In this document: piece after piece, positions 44,352 to 54,166 of the stretch | How the letters are laid out: each line of letters starts with the position of its first letter | Numbering within the stretch: position 1 is the first letter of the stretch | DNA from: [Clostridium] aminophilum DSM 10710 | GTDB taxonomy: Bacteria > Bacillota > Clostridia > Lachnospirales > Lachnospiraceae | Reading direction: 5' to 3' | Assembly (NCBI RefSeq): GCF_000711825.1 | Contig: NZ_JONJ01000002.1 | Coordinates: 186,001 to 250,000 of the forward strand | Length of the DNA: 64,000 nucleotides | Translations under genes and position numbers: made by a program | The notes under the pieces: model-generated | Databases searched by the model: none | Told to the model about the DNA's origin: nothing | What the model saw: the letters and a program-made list of their open reading frames with translations, nothing else

Positions 44352-45668
44352 TCAGTTTCCAAGTTCCGGATCGGTCGGATCCCAGTTCTGGTCATCGCGA
44401 ACCGTAATCTGATCCGGAATCATAAACGGCCCCGGATTGGTTGCATCCTCATAGATTGTTACGGATGTACCGAGCTTACAATTGTCGTATACCCACTTTG
44501 CGTTCTTTGCCACAAGGCGGATGCAGCCGTGAGACAGAGAAATACCGAGACGGTTGTAACCGGCCGTATTCAGTGTCTGGTTGTTCGGTGCGGCATAGGT
44601 GATGGAGTGCATCATGACACCGCCGACCACTCTGGTCGCCCACTGGGTATAGCTGTCGTCGATCATAAATCTCCAGCGGAACTTGTCCAGTGTATGGAAG
44701 GTTCCCACCGGTGTATTCTCTCCGCCGGTGGAGGTCTTCATCGCCTTCACCGGAATGATGTAGCCGTTCTGTCCGTCCTGGGCATAAACCGTCAGACAGT
44801 TGAGTGTCTTGTTGATGCGGATCTGATAGCTCGGCTGTTTTCCGATCAGCGCGTCCACATCCTGATTCAGCTGGCCGTTCGGCTCGAAGAAGAATTTCAG
44901 ACCGTCAATGTACTGCCATCCGGTCAGAGCCTGTCCGTCGCGGAAATAGTATCTCTGGTGCTCTTCGTCGAGCCAGCCGTTGTACGGTGTGCCGTCCTCA
45001 GCCGTCATGGTGGTCGCGTTGTCCGCAATGTTCAGCCGGCCGGTCACATTGGAACGGTATCTTGCGCTGCCGTTGTCCTGCGGAGCCGCCGCACCCTTCG
45101 GGAGAACGACAACTTCCAGATTGGTGATGCACTCGCCGAGGTCTACGGTTCCGGCAAGCTCACCGTTCTTCGCCCAGCCCATCTGACCCTGTCCGGTTGT
45201 GGTGGTGCGGTAATAAACGTCATATTCTTTTTCGGCTGTTCCAGTCAGAGCGATCTGAACCGCCTGCATTTTGTTGTCGTCGCTGACGACGGTGGACTCC
45301 ATACCGTCGTGATTCCACCACAGAAAACCGCCATAATTGTTGTAGGTCCGGTAGGAAATGCCGCCGATCCCTTCATATCCGCCCAGATTCATGGTCATTG
45401 CACAGATCTGGTTTTTGGAATCTCTCAGATAGTTGATCTCAACCGGGAGCGCAGACTCCGGTGTCGGCAATACCAGTGCCGGAGTGGCAACATTCGGATC
45501 CTGGCTCGGAGAGTTTGCGGAGGTCGAGGAAGTAACCTGCTTTACGGTTTTTCCTTCTGCCTTTGCCTGTGCAATCTCGGCTGCCGGACCGGCATAGACA
45601 GCCGGAGTCGCGGTAACGCTGAACATAGCGGCTGCCATTGCCGCAATTAGTAACGGATTCTTTTTCAT
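44352..45668 (-). CDS. Secreted L,D-transpeptidase (YkuD) with wall-binding repeats
   Basis: A 438-residue exported protein (signal peptide 1-26). The middle has a clostridial hydrophobic W repeat (segments GGISYRTYNNYGGFLWWNHD and MGWAKNGELAGT) and choline-binding-like repeats (GWLDEEHQRYYFRDGQALTG, GWQYIDGLKFFFEPNGQLNQ). The C-terminal YkuD domain has MHSITYA and LSHGCIRL, with the catalytic Cys and His. L,D-transpeptidases make 3-3 crosslinks or attach proteins to the wall. The targeting repeats keep it at the wall surface. It lies 20 bp downstream of miaB. Confidence 0.88.
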   Translation of the reverse strand: MKKNPLLIAAMAAAMFSVTATPAVYAGPAAEIAQAKAEGKTVKQVTSSTSANSPSQDPNVATPALVLPTPESALPVEINYLRDSKNQICAMTMNLGGYEGIGGISYRTYNNYGGFLWWNHDGMESTVVSDDNKMQAVQIALTGTAEKEYDVYYRTTTTGQGQMGWAKNGELAGTVDLGECITNLEVVVLPKGAAAPQDNGSARYRSNVTGRLNIADNATTMTAEDGTPYNGWLDEEHQRYYFRDGQALTGWQYIDGLKFFFEPNGQLNQDVDALIGKQPSYQIRINKTLNCLTVYAQDGQNGYIIPVKAMKTSTGGENTPVGTFHTLDKFRWRFMIDDSYTQWATRVVGGVMMHSITYAAPNNQTLNTAGYNRLGISLSHGCIRLVAKNAKWVYDNCKLGTSVTIYEDATNPGPFMIPDQITVRDDQNWDPTDPELGN

Positions 45669-45688
45669 AACGGTTAACTCCTCCCTGA

Positions 45689-47134
45689 TTACCGGATCAT
45701 GGTTCCCATATAGTAGAAGCCTCTTGCCTCATCCAGATGTACCGTGACGATACTTCCGATCAAATCTTTGGATCCCTCAAAGTGAACGACGCTGTTATTC
45801 GAAAGGCGGCCGGTCACGTACCCATACATATGGTCGTCCTCCTCTTCCACGAGAACCTTCTGATCGGTTCCCTGAAGGAGCTCGCAGCGCTTTGCCGCAT
45901 TGGCCTGAACCAGAGCGAGAAGCCGGTCAAACCGGTCTTTCACAATGTCGGCCGGAATCTGGTCTTCCATTTTGGCAGCCGGTGTGCCGCTTCGTTTGGA
46001 ATAAATAAACGTGAACGCGCTGTCATACTGAACCTTTTCCACCACATCCATGGTCTCCAGAAAATCTTCTTCGGTCTCACCCGGGAAACCGACGATGATG
46101 TCGGTGGTGATGGCCATGTCCGGAATCGCTTCACGGATCTTTCGTGTCAGCGCCAGATACTGTTCCCTGTCATAATGACGGTTCATGATCTTCAGAATCC
46201 GGCTTGAGCCGGACTGGAGCGGCAGATGAAGATGACGGCAGATCTTGTCGGAATTCTTCATAACTTCGATCAGCTCGTCGGAAAGATCCTTCGGATGCGA
46301 TGTCATGAATCGGATTCTCTCCAGACCCTCGATCTTCTCCACTTCCCTCAGAAGTTCGGCAAAGGAAACCGGATTGTCGAGTGTCTTTCCGTAGGAATTG
46401 ACATTCTGGCCGAGAAGCATAATCTCTTTTACGCTGTTTTTCACCAGAAGGCGGCACTCGTTCAGAATGTCCTGCATTTCCCTGCTGGTCTCCCGTCCCG
46501 TCACATACGGGACAATGCAGTAGCTGCAGAAGTTGTTGCAGCCGAACATGATGTTGACTCCGGACTTAAAGGAATATTTTCGCTCTGCCGGAAGATCTTC
46601 CACAATCAGGCGTTTGCCGTTCTCAATGTCGATGACCTGATGACCGGAGTCGATTCTCTCGGCCAGAAGTTCTGCCAGACGGTAATTATTGATATGACCG
46701 AGAACCACATCGACGAACGGATAGCTTTTCCGGATCTTCTCAACGACGTGTTCTTCCTGCGTCATGCATCCGCAGATCGCAATCATCATATCCGGATTCT
46801 TCTTTTTGATCGTGCTGACACGCCCGAGGCGGCCGTATACGCGAAGATCGGCATTTTCGCGGACCGTACAGGTGTTATAGAGAACAAGATCGGCAGTCTC
46901 ATCCGTTCCTTCTTCAAAGCCGGCATCGATCAGAATGCCCAGCAGTTTTTCCGATTCATGGGCGTTCATCTGACACCCGAAGGTTGTGACGAAACAGGTA
47001 AGCGGTCTTCCGAGCGCTTCCCGGCGCTTCTTTGTCCAGTGGCGGAGTCTGGCGATGAAATACCGCTGTCTTGCCGGCTCCGTCTCCGGCGGAAGTGCCG
47101 CCAGATCGATGCTGTCATAGTTAAAAGCAGTCAT
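45689..47134 (-). CDS. miaB: tRNA-2-methylthio-N6-dimethylallyladenosine synthase
   Basis: A 481-residue radical SAM methylthiotransferase that thiomethylates i6A37 of tRNA. The N-terminal UPF0004 domain binds one Fe4S4 cluster (CFVTTFGCQMNAHES, then CTVRENAD and CGCM). The radical SAM motif is CNNFCSYC, and a TRAM domain is at the C-terminus (about 410-478). The segment GCQMNAHESEK and the full length separate it from MtaB and RimO. MiaA, which makes the substrate, is encoded downstream in the same run. Confidence 0.95.
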   Translation of the reverse strand: MTAFNYDSIDLAALPPETEPARQRYFIARLRHWTKKRREALGRPLTCFVTTFGCQMNAHESEKLLGILIDAGFEEGTDETADLVLYNTCTVRENADLRVYGRLGRVSTIKKKNPDMMIAICGCMTQEEHVVEKIRKSYPFVDVVLGHINNYRLAELLAERIDSGHQVIDIENGKRLIVEDLPAERKYSFKSGVNIMFGCNNFCSYCIVPYVTGRETSREMQDILNECRLLVKNSVKEIMLLGQNVNSYGKTLDNPVSFAELLREVEKIEGLERIRFMTSHPKDLSDELIEVMKNSDKICRHLHLPLQSGSSRILKIMNRHYDREQYLALTRKIREAIPDMAITTDIIVGFPGETEEDFLETMDVVEKVQYDSAFTFIYSKRSGTPAAKMEDQIPADIVKDRFDRLLALVQANAAKRCELLQGTDQKVLVEEEDDHMYGYVTGRLSNNSVVHFEGSKDLIGSIVTVHLDEARGFYYMGTMIR

Positions 47135-47296
47135 ATATAAATCTCCTTAGTTCATGCATCTCCTTATATTACTATAAGATGAAAGGATTCGCAAGGTTCC
47201 CTTGACGGCGAGTCGTCTGTTATCCGCCGGCCACCCCGGATTGCGGGGATGAGGGGAGCGAAATCCGATGGCGGCTTTATTCGGCCTTTTTCTGCA

Positions 47297-47346
47297 ACGC
47301 AGGCACCGCTTCTTTTCAGAACCTGAAAAGGAACGGCGCCTGTCGT
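47297..47346. terminator. Long hairpin between the EAL gene and miaB
   Basis: An imperfect stem of about 20 pairs (core CTTTTCAG/CTGAAAAG with AAC loop, outer CAGGC/GCCTG), with a TTTT run on the plus strand and none strong on the minus strand. It lies 17 bp after the stop at 47363. The gap 47135-47362 also has a CCCCG/CGGGG stem. The direction of any termination is uncertain. Confidence 0.5.
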
Positions 47347-47362
47347 TTTAACCTGTATTTTT

Positions 47363-49291
47363 TTATACTGTTCCGGAGTTTTCTGCCATAAACGCTTTAA
47401 ACTCTTCCGGCGGGAGCGGTTTTGAGAAATAGAAGCCCTGCTCATAATCGCAGCCCAGTTTGATCATGGTATCCATCATTTCCTTTGTCTCGATTCCCTC
47501 GACGACAATCTCCATATTCGAGTGCTGAAACAGCCGTATGAGATCCGGAAGGAACGGAGCCTTTCCGTCAAAGAAGGACCGGGTAAACAGCATATCGATC
47601 TTGACCACGTGGATCGGAAGTTTCATCAGACTGGTCAGATTGGACGCTCCGGTACCGAAATCATCCAGTGACAGTTCCGCGCCCATTGACTGGAGCCCCT
47701 GGATCTGCATCTGAATCATATCGTAATCCTCGACCAGGGATTCCGTGATCTCGAAATCAAACATGCTCATCGGTATTCCATGTCTTCCGGCGATCTCGGA
47801 GAGCTCTCTCAGAAGACTGTGACTCATGCACTGAATCGGTGAGAGATTGATGTTGATAAAATCGATCCCGAGCTTCTTCGTATCGACTGTTTTCAGAAAT
47901 ATGCAGGTCTTCTCAAATACCTGCCGTCCGATCTCCATGATATCGCCGTTCTTTTCCGCCACCGGAATGAAGTCGAGCGGTGAAATATAGCCGAGAACCG
48001 GATCCTGCAGCCGCGCAAGGGCCTCTGCTCCCTGAACCGTTTTTTCTCTTGTTGAGTAGATCGGCTGAAAATAGACCTCAAAACGATTGGCTGCGATCGC
48101 ATCTTTGACCGCTCTCTCCACGGATTTCCGTTTCCGGACACTTTCGACCATCTGATCGGAAAAGACATCGTGCCCTCTCCGGTTTTCATCGTAGGATCTG
48201 GCGTTGGAATACCGCACAAGGTCGCCGAGATCGATTTCATTTCCGGAAAGGATGGAATCCGGAATCAGCAGGGCGGAGATTTTCATCGGAACCGTTCCGG
48301 TATATGATTTCTGAAATTCGTCATAGCTGCTCTTCCACTCCTCCATCATCTGAGGCGCAGTCATATGGGGATGACCGCGGAGAAGAAGGGAAAAGTTTCC
48401 GTTCCGGATATAAAATGCAAGCGAATGCGGAAAGGTTTTCATCAGCCAGGAAGCAAAGATCCGGAGGCCGTCATTTACCATGCTGACTCCATAGATGGAT
48501 TTGGATGCCTCGTAGTTGTGAATGGACATTGTCAGCAGACTGAACGGAATTCTCTTTTCCCGATAATCTCTTTGAATCAGATCCAGCGCCTCTTTATTCA
48601 TCAGTTTTGTCCGGCTATCCCGATACAGGTCCGGGTTCTCGGCCGTAAGGTAGATGATGATAATGGAAATGATGCTGAAGTAGCTGGTCACCAGAATATG
48701 GTAGAACTGCTTCCGCATAATGATCCCGATAAAGAGAATAAGGTTGAAGGACAGCAGTCCGGCCCGCATTCTTCCGGACAGACGTTTCCAGGAACGGGCG
48801 ATCAGACCGACCGATACGGCGAGATAAAAATAGGTGCCGGTATAAATCAGCTGATACAGGTCACAATTCTCGTATCCGTTCTCTCCGATTCTGTAGATCG
48901 TATGTGTCCACGGCGTCGACAGAACCAGCAAAATCATGACCACGGTCGGAAGAGCTGTCAGAATCATAAACAGGCGGCTGTCATTCCAGCAGCGGGTGGT
49001 CTCCATCGTGTACGCAAACAGAGCCCATCCGCGGATGACAAAAGCCAGAAAAAATGCGTGATTGATGGCGTAGAGAGACCAGACCGGAAAATCGGTCCAG
49101 ATCGTGATCATCTCACAGGCCACAATATCCGTGCTTGTCATGATCAGATTGGATATCATAATAAGCCAGAAATAGGAGCTCTGCCGAATGGGCAGATTTC
49201 TCCGGAACCCGTAAAAAATGAGAAGAATGATCTGAACCGGTATCGATGCAATTGCAAAATCATAATTAAAAGGACTAATCCATTGGAGCAT
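47363..49291 (-). CDS. Membrane c-di-GMP phosphodiesterase (EAL) with degenerate GGDEF domain
   Basis: A 642-residue protein. Residues 10-216 form about seven helices, a membrane sensor module. Residues 220-375 look like a GGDEF domain whose active site is lost (RNGNF at about 296-300). The EAL domain (400-635) keeps its catalytic set: EAL (423-425), NINLSP, FEITES, DDFGTG (543-548), VKID, EGIET and QGFYFSKP. So it should break down c-di-GMP to pGpG, controlled by a membrane signal. I use the ATG at 49291, where GGGAG lies at a normal distance; the frame continues 25 polar codons upstream. Confidence 0.88.
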   Translation of the reverse strand: MLQWISPFNYDFAIASIPVQIILLIFYGFRRNLPIRQSSYFWLIMISNLIMTSTDIVACEMITIWTDFPVWSLYAINHAFFLAFVIRGWALFAYTMETTRCWNDSRLFMILTALPTVVMILLVLSTPWTHTIYRIGENGYENCDLYQLIYTGTYFYLAVSVGLIARSWKRLSGRMRAGLLSFNLILFIGIIMRKQFYHILVTSYFSIISIIIIYLTAENPDLYRDSRTKLMNKEALDLIQRDYREKRIPFSLLTMSIHNYEASKSIYGVSMVNDGLRIFASWLMKTFPHSLAFYIRNGNFSLLLRGHPHMTAPQMMEEWKSSYDEFQKSYTGTVPMKISALLIPDSILSGNEIDLGDLVRYSNARSYDENRRGHDVFSDQMVESVRKRKSVERAVKDAIAANRFEVYFQPIYSTREKTVQGAEALARLQDPVLGYISPLDFIPVAEKNGDIMEIGRQVFEKTCIFLKTVDTKKLGIDFININLSPIQCMSHSLLRELSEIAGRHGIPMSMFDFEITESLVEDYDMIQMQIQGLQSMGAELSLDDFGTGASNLTSLMKLPIHVVKIDMLFTRSFFDGKAPFLPDLIRLFQHSNMEIVVEGIETKEMMDTMIKLGCDYEQGFYFSKPLPPEEFKAFMAENSGTV

Positions 49292-49488
49292 GCTGTTTCT
49301 CCCTTTTTCCTGACCGGAAGCAATATCTGTAATCAGTGCCTTCTGTATTTCACGAAGCTCATCCATTCATAGGATCCGTTTTGTGGAATCATAAAAGAAA
49401 TATCGTCAATTACTTATGATGTATTCATCATTTCTTCGGCTTATCCGATTTCAGAATTACGAGTGTCCCGGATCCGGTGGTGAATGAA

Positions 49489-51714
49489 TCAGTCGCTGGT
49501 TTTCCGGCTCTTCTCCGGGGATTCGTCAAAACGGAGAATCCGCTTTTCCGTGACGATCCGGTCCGGGCGAAGGTCAAAATCTGCATGAGGAACAGTGTCA
49601 AAGAACTGCTGTTCATAGGCGATCGCAATGCGCTTGTGGTCAGGTTCGGCCGCAAAGAAACGGTCATAGAATCCGCCGCCGTAGCCGCACCGCCATCCCT
49701 CGTCGCAGAAGGCGACTCCCGGCGTGATGACAGGACAGGTCTTGTCGTCCGCCTGTTCGCATCCGCTCTTCGGTTCCAGAAGGTCAAACCCGCCCCGTTC
49801 GAGATCCTGCGGTCCGGAAATATAGTAAAAATGCATGGTCTTTCCTGCCGCATCTTTTTCCACACGCGGGACAGCGACGCGGATTCCGCGCTTCAGGAGG
49901 TGCCGGATGATGGCCTCTGTGTCCGCTTCGCCGTGAACGCTGACATAGGCATAGACAGTTTTACCGTCTCCGAGCACGTCATCCATGACACCGGTCAGGT
50001 TCTCAAAAAGGCCCTTTTTCCACTGTTCTCGATCTTTCTCGGAGGTGTTCTTCCGGCGCTCTGCCACCTCGGCCCGGAGGTCTTTTTTGGTGATCAGGGC
50101 ATTTCCGGGTGAATACTGTTCCGCAATCTTTTCCGCGCATTTCAGGCCGTCCATGGCTGCAGAGGTGATTCCTCCCGCATAGCCTGCTCCCTCGCCGCAG
50201 GGAAACAGTCCTCTGCATGCGACGGACTCGAGACTGTCCTTATCCCTCGGAATCCGTACCGGGGAGGAGGTCCGGCTCTCCACGCCGGCGATGACGGTAT
50301 CGGGACGGTCAAAGCCTTCAATGATGCGGCCGAAATGATCCATTCCCTCGGTCAGCGATTCCGCGATCTCGTCCGGGAAGATATGACGCACATCACCAAA
50401 GGTGTATTTTCCGCCGAATACCGGCTTCACTTCGCCGAAGTGATCGGAAATGCGTCCGCTTCGGAAATCCTCCAGAAGCTGAACCGGAATGGCGCCGTTT
50501 CCTGCCTCGTAGGCCGCTTTTTCCAGACTCTGCTGGAACGACATTCCGCGAAGTACATCGTCTCCCTCGAAATCTTCCGGGCGCACGGTCACAATGATCG
50601 CGCTGTTGGCCGTTCCGCTGTCCCGTCTGGAGTTGGACATTCCGTTCACGGCGAGCATGCCCTTTTCACTGGACGCATTGACGACGATACCGCCCGGACA
50701 CATACAGAAAGAGTATACGCCGCGGCCGTTTGCAGCCGTGTATGTCAGTTTGTAGGACGCCTCGCCGAATTCGCCCGCTTCCGCTCTTCCGTATTGGGAT
50801 TGGTTGATCATGGACTGGGGATGCTGTACGCGGACACCTACGGCAAAAGGCTTCGGTTCCATGCCGAGATTCTGACCGCTCAGGATACGGAAGGTGTCCC
50901 TCGCCGAGTGTCCGATCGCGAGGATAACCGTCTCCGCAGGGATGGCCTCACCGGTGGAAAGCATGACGCCGCTGACACGACGGTTTCCGGCTGCGTCATT
51001 TTCCGTCAGCAGTCCGCTGAATTTTGTGCCGAAACGGATCTCTCCGCCGAGGGCAAGGATCTCTTTTCGGATATTCCGCACGACGCCGATCAGAACATCT
51101 GTGCCGATGTGCGGATTGTTCACATAACAGATGTCCGGATCCGCTCCGGCTTCCGCGAACATCTTCAGAACTTCACGATTGCGTCCGAGGGGATCTTTCA
51201 CCATTGTATTCAGTTTTCCGTCGGAAAATGTTCCAGCTCCGCCTTCCCCGAACTGAACGTTCGATTCCGGATCGAGCGGACCGCCCTCCCAGAACGAGCG
51301 AACTTTCTCCGTCCGTTTCTCCACTTTCTCACCGCGTTCGAGAACGATCGGGCGGTAACCGGCACGGGCGAGGTTCAGCGCGGCGGTCATGCCGGCGGGG
51401 CCAAATCCGATGATGACGGGACGGGTTTTCATAACCTTCTGCCCCGGCAGCGGGAACTGATAGGCCCGGTCCCGGCTGACCGATACGGAGCGGTCCCGGC
51501 ATTTTCGGACGATGGCCGCTTCGTCACCGCGAACGCTGAGATTCAGCGCAAACGAGTAGTGAATATCCTCTTTCTTTCGGGCATCGAGAGAACGGCGGAT
51601 CAGATGAATTTCGGAGATCCGGTCCTCCGGAATGTTTAAGATTTTTGATGCTTTTCTGCGCAGGTCCTCTTCAGTATAGGAAATGGACATGCGAAGCTGA
51701 CTGATACGGATCAT
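49489..51714 (-). CDS. FAD-dependent oxidoreductase fused to 5-formyltetrahydrofolate cyclo-ligase
   Basis: A 741-residue two-domain protein. Residues 1-535 form the YtfP-like FAD-dependent protein: the N-terminal RISQL domain, the dinucleotide loop GFGPAG (103-108), FGEGGAGTFSDGKLNT, and GLFPCGEGAGYAGGI. Residues 541-730 form a complete 5-formyl-THF cyclo-ligase (MTHFS): KKDLRAEVAERR, AYVSVHGEADTEAII, VAVPRV and the ATP loop GYGGGFYDRF (677-686). Folate cyclo-ligase turns 5-formyl-THF into methenyl-THF; the flavoprotein's reaction is not known. I start at 51714 because homologs of the first domain begin MIRIS; the frame is open 43 codons further up. Confidence 0.85.
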   Translation of the reverse strand: MIRISQLRMSISYTEEDLRRKASKILNIPEDRISEIHLIRRSLDARKKEDIHYSFALNLSVRGDEAAIVRKCRDRSVSVSRDRAYQFPLPGQKVMKTRPVIIGFGPAGMTAALNLARAGYRPIVLERGEKVEKRTEKVRSFWEGGPLDPESNVQFGEGGAGTFSDGKLNTMVKDPLGRNREVLKMFAEAGADPDICYVNNPHIGTDVLIGVVRNIRKEILALGGEIRFGTKFSGLLTENDAAGNRRVSGVMLSTGEAIPAETVILAIGHSARDTFRILSGQNLGMEPKPFAVGVRVQHPQSMINQSQYGRAEAGEFGEASYKLTYTAANGRGVYSFCMCPGGIVVNASSEKGMLAVNGMSNSRRDSGTANSAIIVTVRPEDFEGDDVLRGMSFQQSLEKAAYEAGNGAIPVQLLEDFRSGRISDHFGEVKPVFGGKYTFGDVRHIFPDEIAESLTEGMDHFGRIIEGFDRPDTVIAGVESRTSSPVRIPRDKDSLESVACRGLFPCGEGAGYAGGITSAAMDGLKCAEKIAEQYSPGNALITKKDLRAEVAERRKNTSEKDREQWKKGLFENLTGVMDDVLGDGKTVYAYVSVHGEADTEAIIRHLLKRGIRVAVPRVEKDAAGKTMHFYYISGPQDLERGGFDLLEPKSGCEQADDKTCPVITPGVAFCDEGWRCGYGGGFYDRFFAAEPDHKRIAIAYEQQFFDTVPHADFDLRPDRIVTEKRILRFDESPEKSRKTSD

Positions 51715-51879
51715 ATGATTTACCTGCTTTTTATGGAATGTAAATTTTGTATTCACTTTGGCGTGGATCTCTTCGTTCTCCGGTGTATCGTCTGCACGAT
51801 ACGGCGAAAATACCGGCCCGGAAATACGAAGGACCGTTCCCATTGTTCACAATACTATGTAAAATGGAAACGGCTGTAA

Positions 51880-53805
51880 CTAAACTGTAATAGAACGATA
51901 TGTATTTAACAGGCGCATGGAGTTCAGGATGCACAGGACCGCGACACCGACATCCGCGAAAACGGCCGCCCACATATTGGCGATACCGATTGCACCGAGA
52001 ATCAGGATCAGCACCTTCACGGTGATGGCAAACACGATATTCTGAGCGGAAACGGCAGCGGTTTTTTTGGCGATGGCGATCACGCCCGGAATCCGGGAAA
52101 GATTATCATCCATAATCACGATATCCGCGGCTTCAATCGCGGCGTCCGAGCCCATGGAGCCCATGGCGATTCCCACGTCTGCCCGGGTGAGAACCGGTGC
52201 ATCATTGATTCCGTCACCGATAAAGGCCAGTCTGCCCCGCCCTGCCGTGTCGCCGTTTTTCTGCAGCCCGGTCAGAAGAGCTTCTACTTCGCTCACTTTA
52301 TCCTGGGGAAGAAGTTCCGCACGGACAGAATCCACACCGAGTTCTCTTCCGACTGCATCCGCAGCCTCCCGGCGGTCTCCGGTCAGCATGACAATGCTGC
52401 GCACACCGGCCTTTTTCAGACCGCGGATGGCTTCTGTCGCGGATTTCTTGATCCGGTCGCGAATCAGAACCGCGCCGAGATAGCGATCGTCTTTCGCGAC
52501 AAATACGATGGTTGCCGCAGGATCTTCGATGTTTTCCGGGAGAATCCCCTGATCCTCCATGAATTTCCGGCTTCCGACAAGGATCTCGCGATCCCCGTGT
52601 TTGGCGGTAATTCCCTTGCCGGATACATTTTCCGAATCGGACGGACGCTCGGAAAGAGGCCGTGTTTTGCCAAAACGTGATTCATACTCCGAAAGGATGG
52701 AATGCGCAATGGGATGAACGGACAGGCTCTCGGCGATCGCCGCGGTGCGGAGAAGATCTTCCGGTGTCACGCCATCCGCCGGGCGAAGATCCGTGACGGT
52801 AAAGCTTCCTTCGGTCAGTGTTCCGGTCTTGTCGGACACCACGGTGTCGAGATGCGCGAGAAGTTCGAGGTAATTCGAACCCTTTACGAGCACGCCGCTC
52901 TTGGATGCGGCTCCGATCCCGCCAAAAAAGGCCAGCGGGACGGAAATGACCAGAGCACACGGACAGGAAATAACGAGGAACGTGCAGGCACGGTAGATCC
53001 AGGTCATCCATCCTCCGAACATGAGCGGAGGAAGAAGGGCGAGCATGACGGCGAGCCCGACAACGATCGGTGTGTACACCCGGGCAAAACGGGTGATAAA
53101 TGCTTCGGTCCGGGATTTTTTCTCGGAGGCATTTTCCACCAGCTCCAGAATCCGGGAAACGGTCGAATCCTCAAATTCTTTAACCGCCCTCACGCGGAGA
53201 AGTCCCTCTCCGTTCACGCATCCGGAGATGACATCGTCACCTTCCCGTACGGTCCGCGGAACGGGTTCTCCCGTCAGAGCGGAGGTGTTGATCAGACTTT
53301 CTCCGGAAAGGACAACACTGTCCACCGGGATTTTTTCACCCGGACGGATCACGAGAATATCGCCCGGACATACATCATCCGGATCGACTGTCTCGAAGCT
53401 GCCATCCTCCCGTTCCACATTGGCAAATTCGGGGACGATATCCATCAGATCGGAAATGGACTGTCGGGATTTGCCGACGGCGTATCCCTGAAACCATTCG
53501 CCCACCTGATAAAAGGCCATGACGGCGACTGCTTCGGAGTTTTCGCCGGTTGCAAACGCACCGATTGTCGCGATAAACATCAGAAAGCATTCGTCGAGAG
53601 GCTGTCGGTTCCGGATTCCGAGAAACGCTTTTCGGACAACCGGATAACCGCACAAAAGATAGGGAATCAGGTAAAGGACAAAACTGATCTTCCTGTCGCC
53701 GAACAGAGCCGGCAGCATTCCGGTTTTTTCTGCCGTCATCATGATCAGGAACAGAATAACGGCAGAACAGATTTTGATCAGTTCTTTTTTCTGTTTATCA
53801 TTCAT
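51880..53805 (-). CDS. cadA: Zn/Cd/Co-exporting P1B-type ATPase
   Basis: A 641-residue heavy-metal pump. The membrane metal site CPC is at 281-283 (VISCPCALVISVPLA), the phosphorylated Asp is D325 in SDKTGT, the HP motif is at H364-P365, TGE is in LTGEP, and GDGINDAP is near the end. The SCPC pattern without extra His-rich parts fits Zn/Cd/Pb pumps. There is no N-terminal metal-binding domain; a separate HMA protein is encoded just upstream. I use the ATG at 53805 with GGAA upstream, not the TTG 7 codons before. Last gene of the ArsR-HMA-ATPase operon. Confidence 0.92.
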   Translation of the reverse strand: MNDKQKKELIKICSAVILFLIMMTAEKTGMLPALFGDRKISFVLYLIPYLLCGYPVVRKAFLGIRNRQPLDECFLMFIATIGAFATGENSEAVAVMAFYQVGEWFQGYAVGKSRQSISDLMDIVPEFANVEREDGSFETVDPDDVCPGDILVIRPGEKIPVDSVVLSGESLINTSALTGEPVPRTVREGDDVISGCVNGEGLLRVRAVKEFEDSTVSRILELVENASEKKSRTEAFITRFARVYTPIVVGLAVMLALLPPLMFGGWMTWIYRACTFLVISCPCALVISVPLAFFGGIGAASKSGVLVKGSNYLELLAHLDTVVSDKTGTLTEGSFTVTDLRPADGVTPEDLLRTAAIAESLSVHPIAHSILSEYESRFGKTRPLSERPSDSENVSGKGITAKHGDREILVGSRKFMEDQGILPENIEDPAATIVFVAKDDRYLGAVLIRDRIKKSATEAIRGLKKAGVRSIVMLTGDRREAADAVGRELGVDSVRAELLPQDKVSEVEALLTGLQKNGDTAGRGRLAFIGDGINDAPVLTRADVGIAMGSMGSDAAIEAADIVIMDDNLSRIPGVIAIAKKTAAVSAQNIVFAITVKVLILILGAIGIANMWAAVFADVGVAVLCILNSMRLLNTYRSITV

Positions 53806-53856
53806 GGATGTATTCCTTTCATCCAACCGGGAACGACGGGCTGTTCACATTCGGAT

Positions 53857-54072
53857 TCAGATATCGACACGGAAGTCCGGCTCGATTTTACGGCCTTCTT
53901 CGATCGCTTTATGAAGAATCTCGTCAAAACGGTCATCGTCCGCATCCAGCGTGAACTTCTGCATCATAAAGTTGACTTTTACGTCGTGAACACCATCCAT
54001 CGCACTGATGGCTCTCTCTACTTTTGCGGCGCAGTTTGCACAGTCAATGTCACATTTGAATTTCTTTTTCAT
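53857..54072 (-). CDS. Free-standing HMA heavy-metal-binding protein
   Basis: A 71-residue HMA domain with the metal site C11-A-N-C14 in DCANCAAKVERAI, and a further Cys (C7) before it. It should carry a metal ion to the pump encoded next (CopZ-like chaperone), or it replaces the N-terminal domain that this pump lacks. Most CadA pumps have this domain fused. The D-C-A-N-C type agrees with Zn/Cd rather than Cu(I) proteins. The start has AGGAG upstream. Confidence 0.9.
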   Translation of the reverse strand: MKKKFKCDIDCANCAAKVERAISAMDGVHDVKVNFMMQKFTLDADDDRFDEILHKAIEEGRKIEPDFRVDI

Positions 54073-54166
54073 GTTTTTTCTCCTTTTGTCTGTATCGGAA
54101 TTCTATCCTGTTCGTGAATCTCCGGTTTTCCGGAATGACTCCGGACATCCGGGAATCGATGATCGG

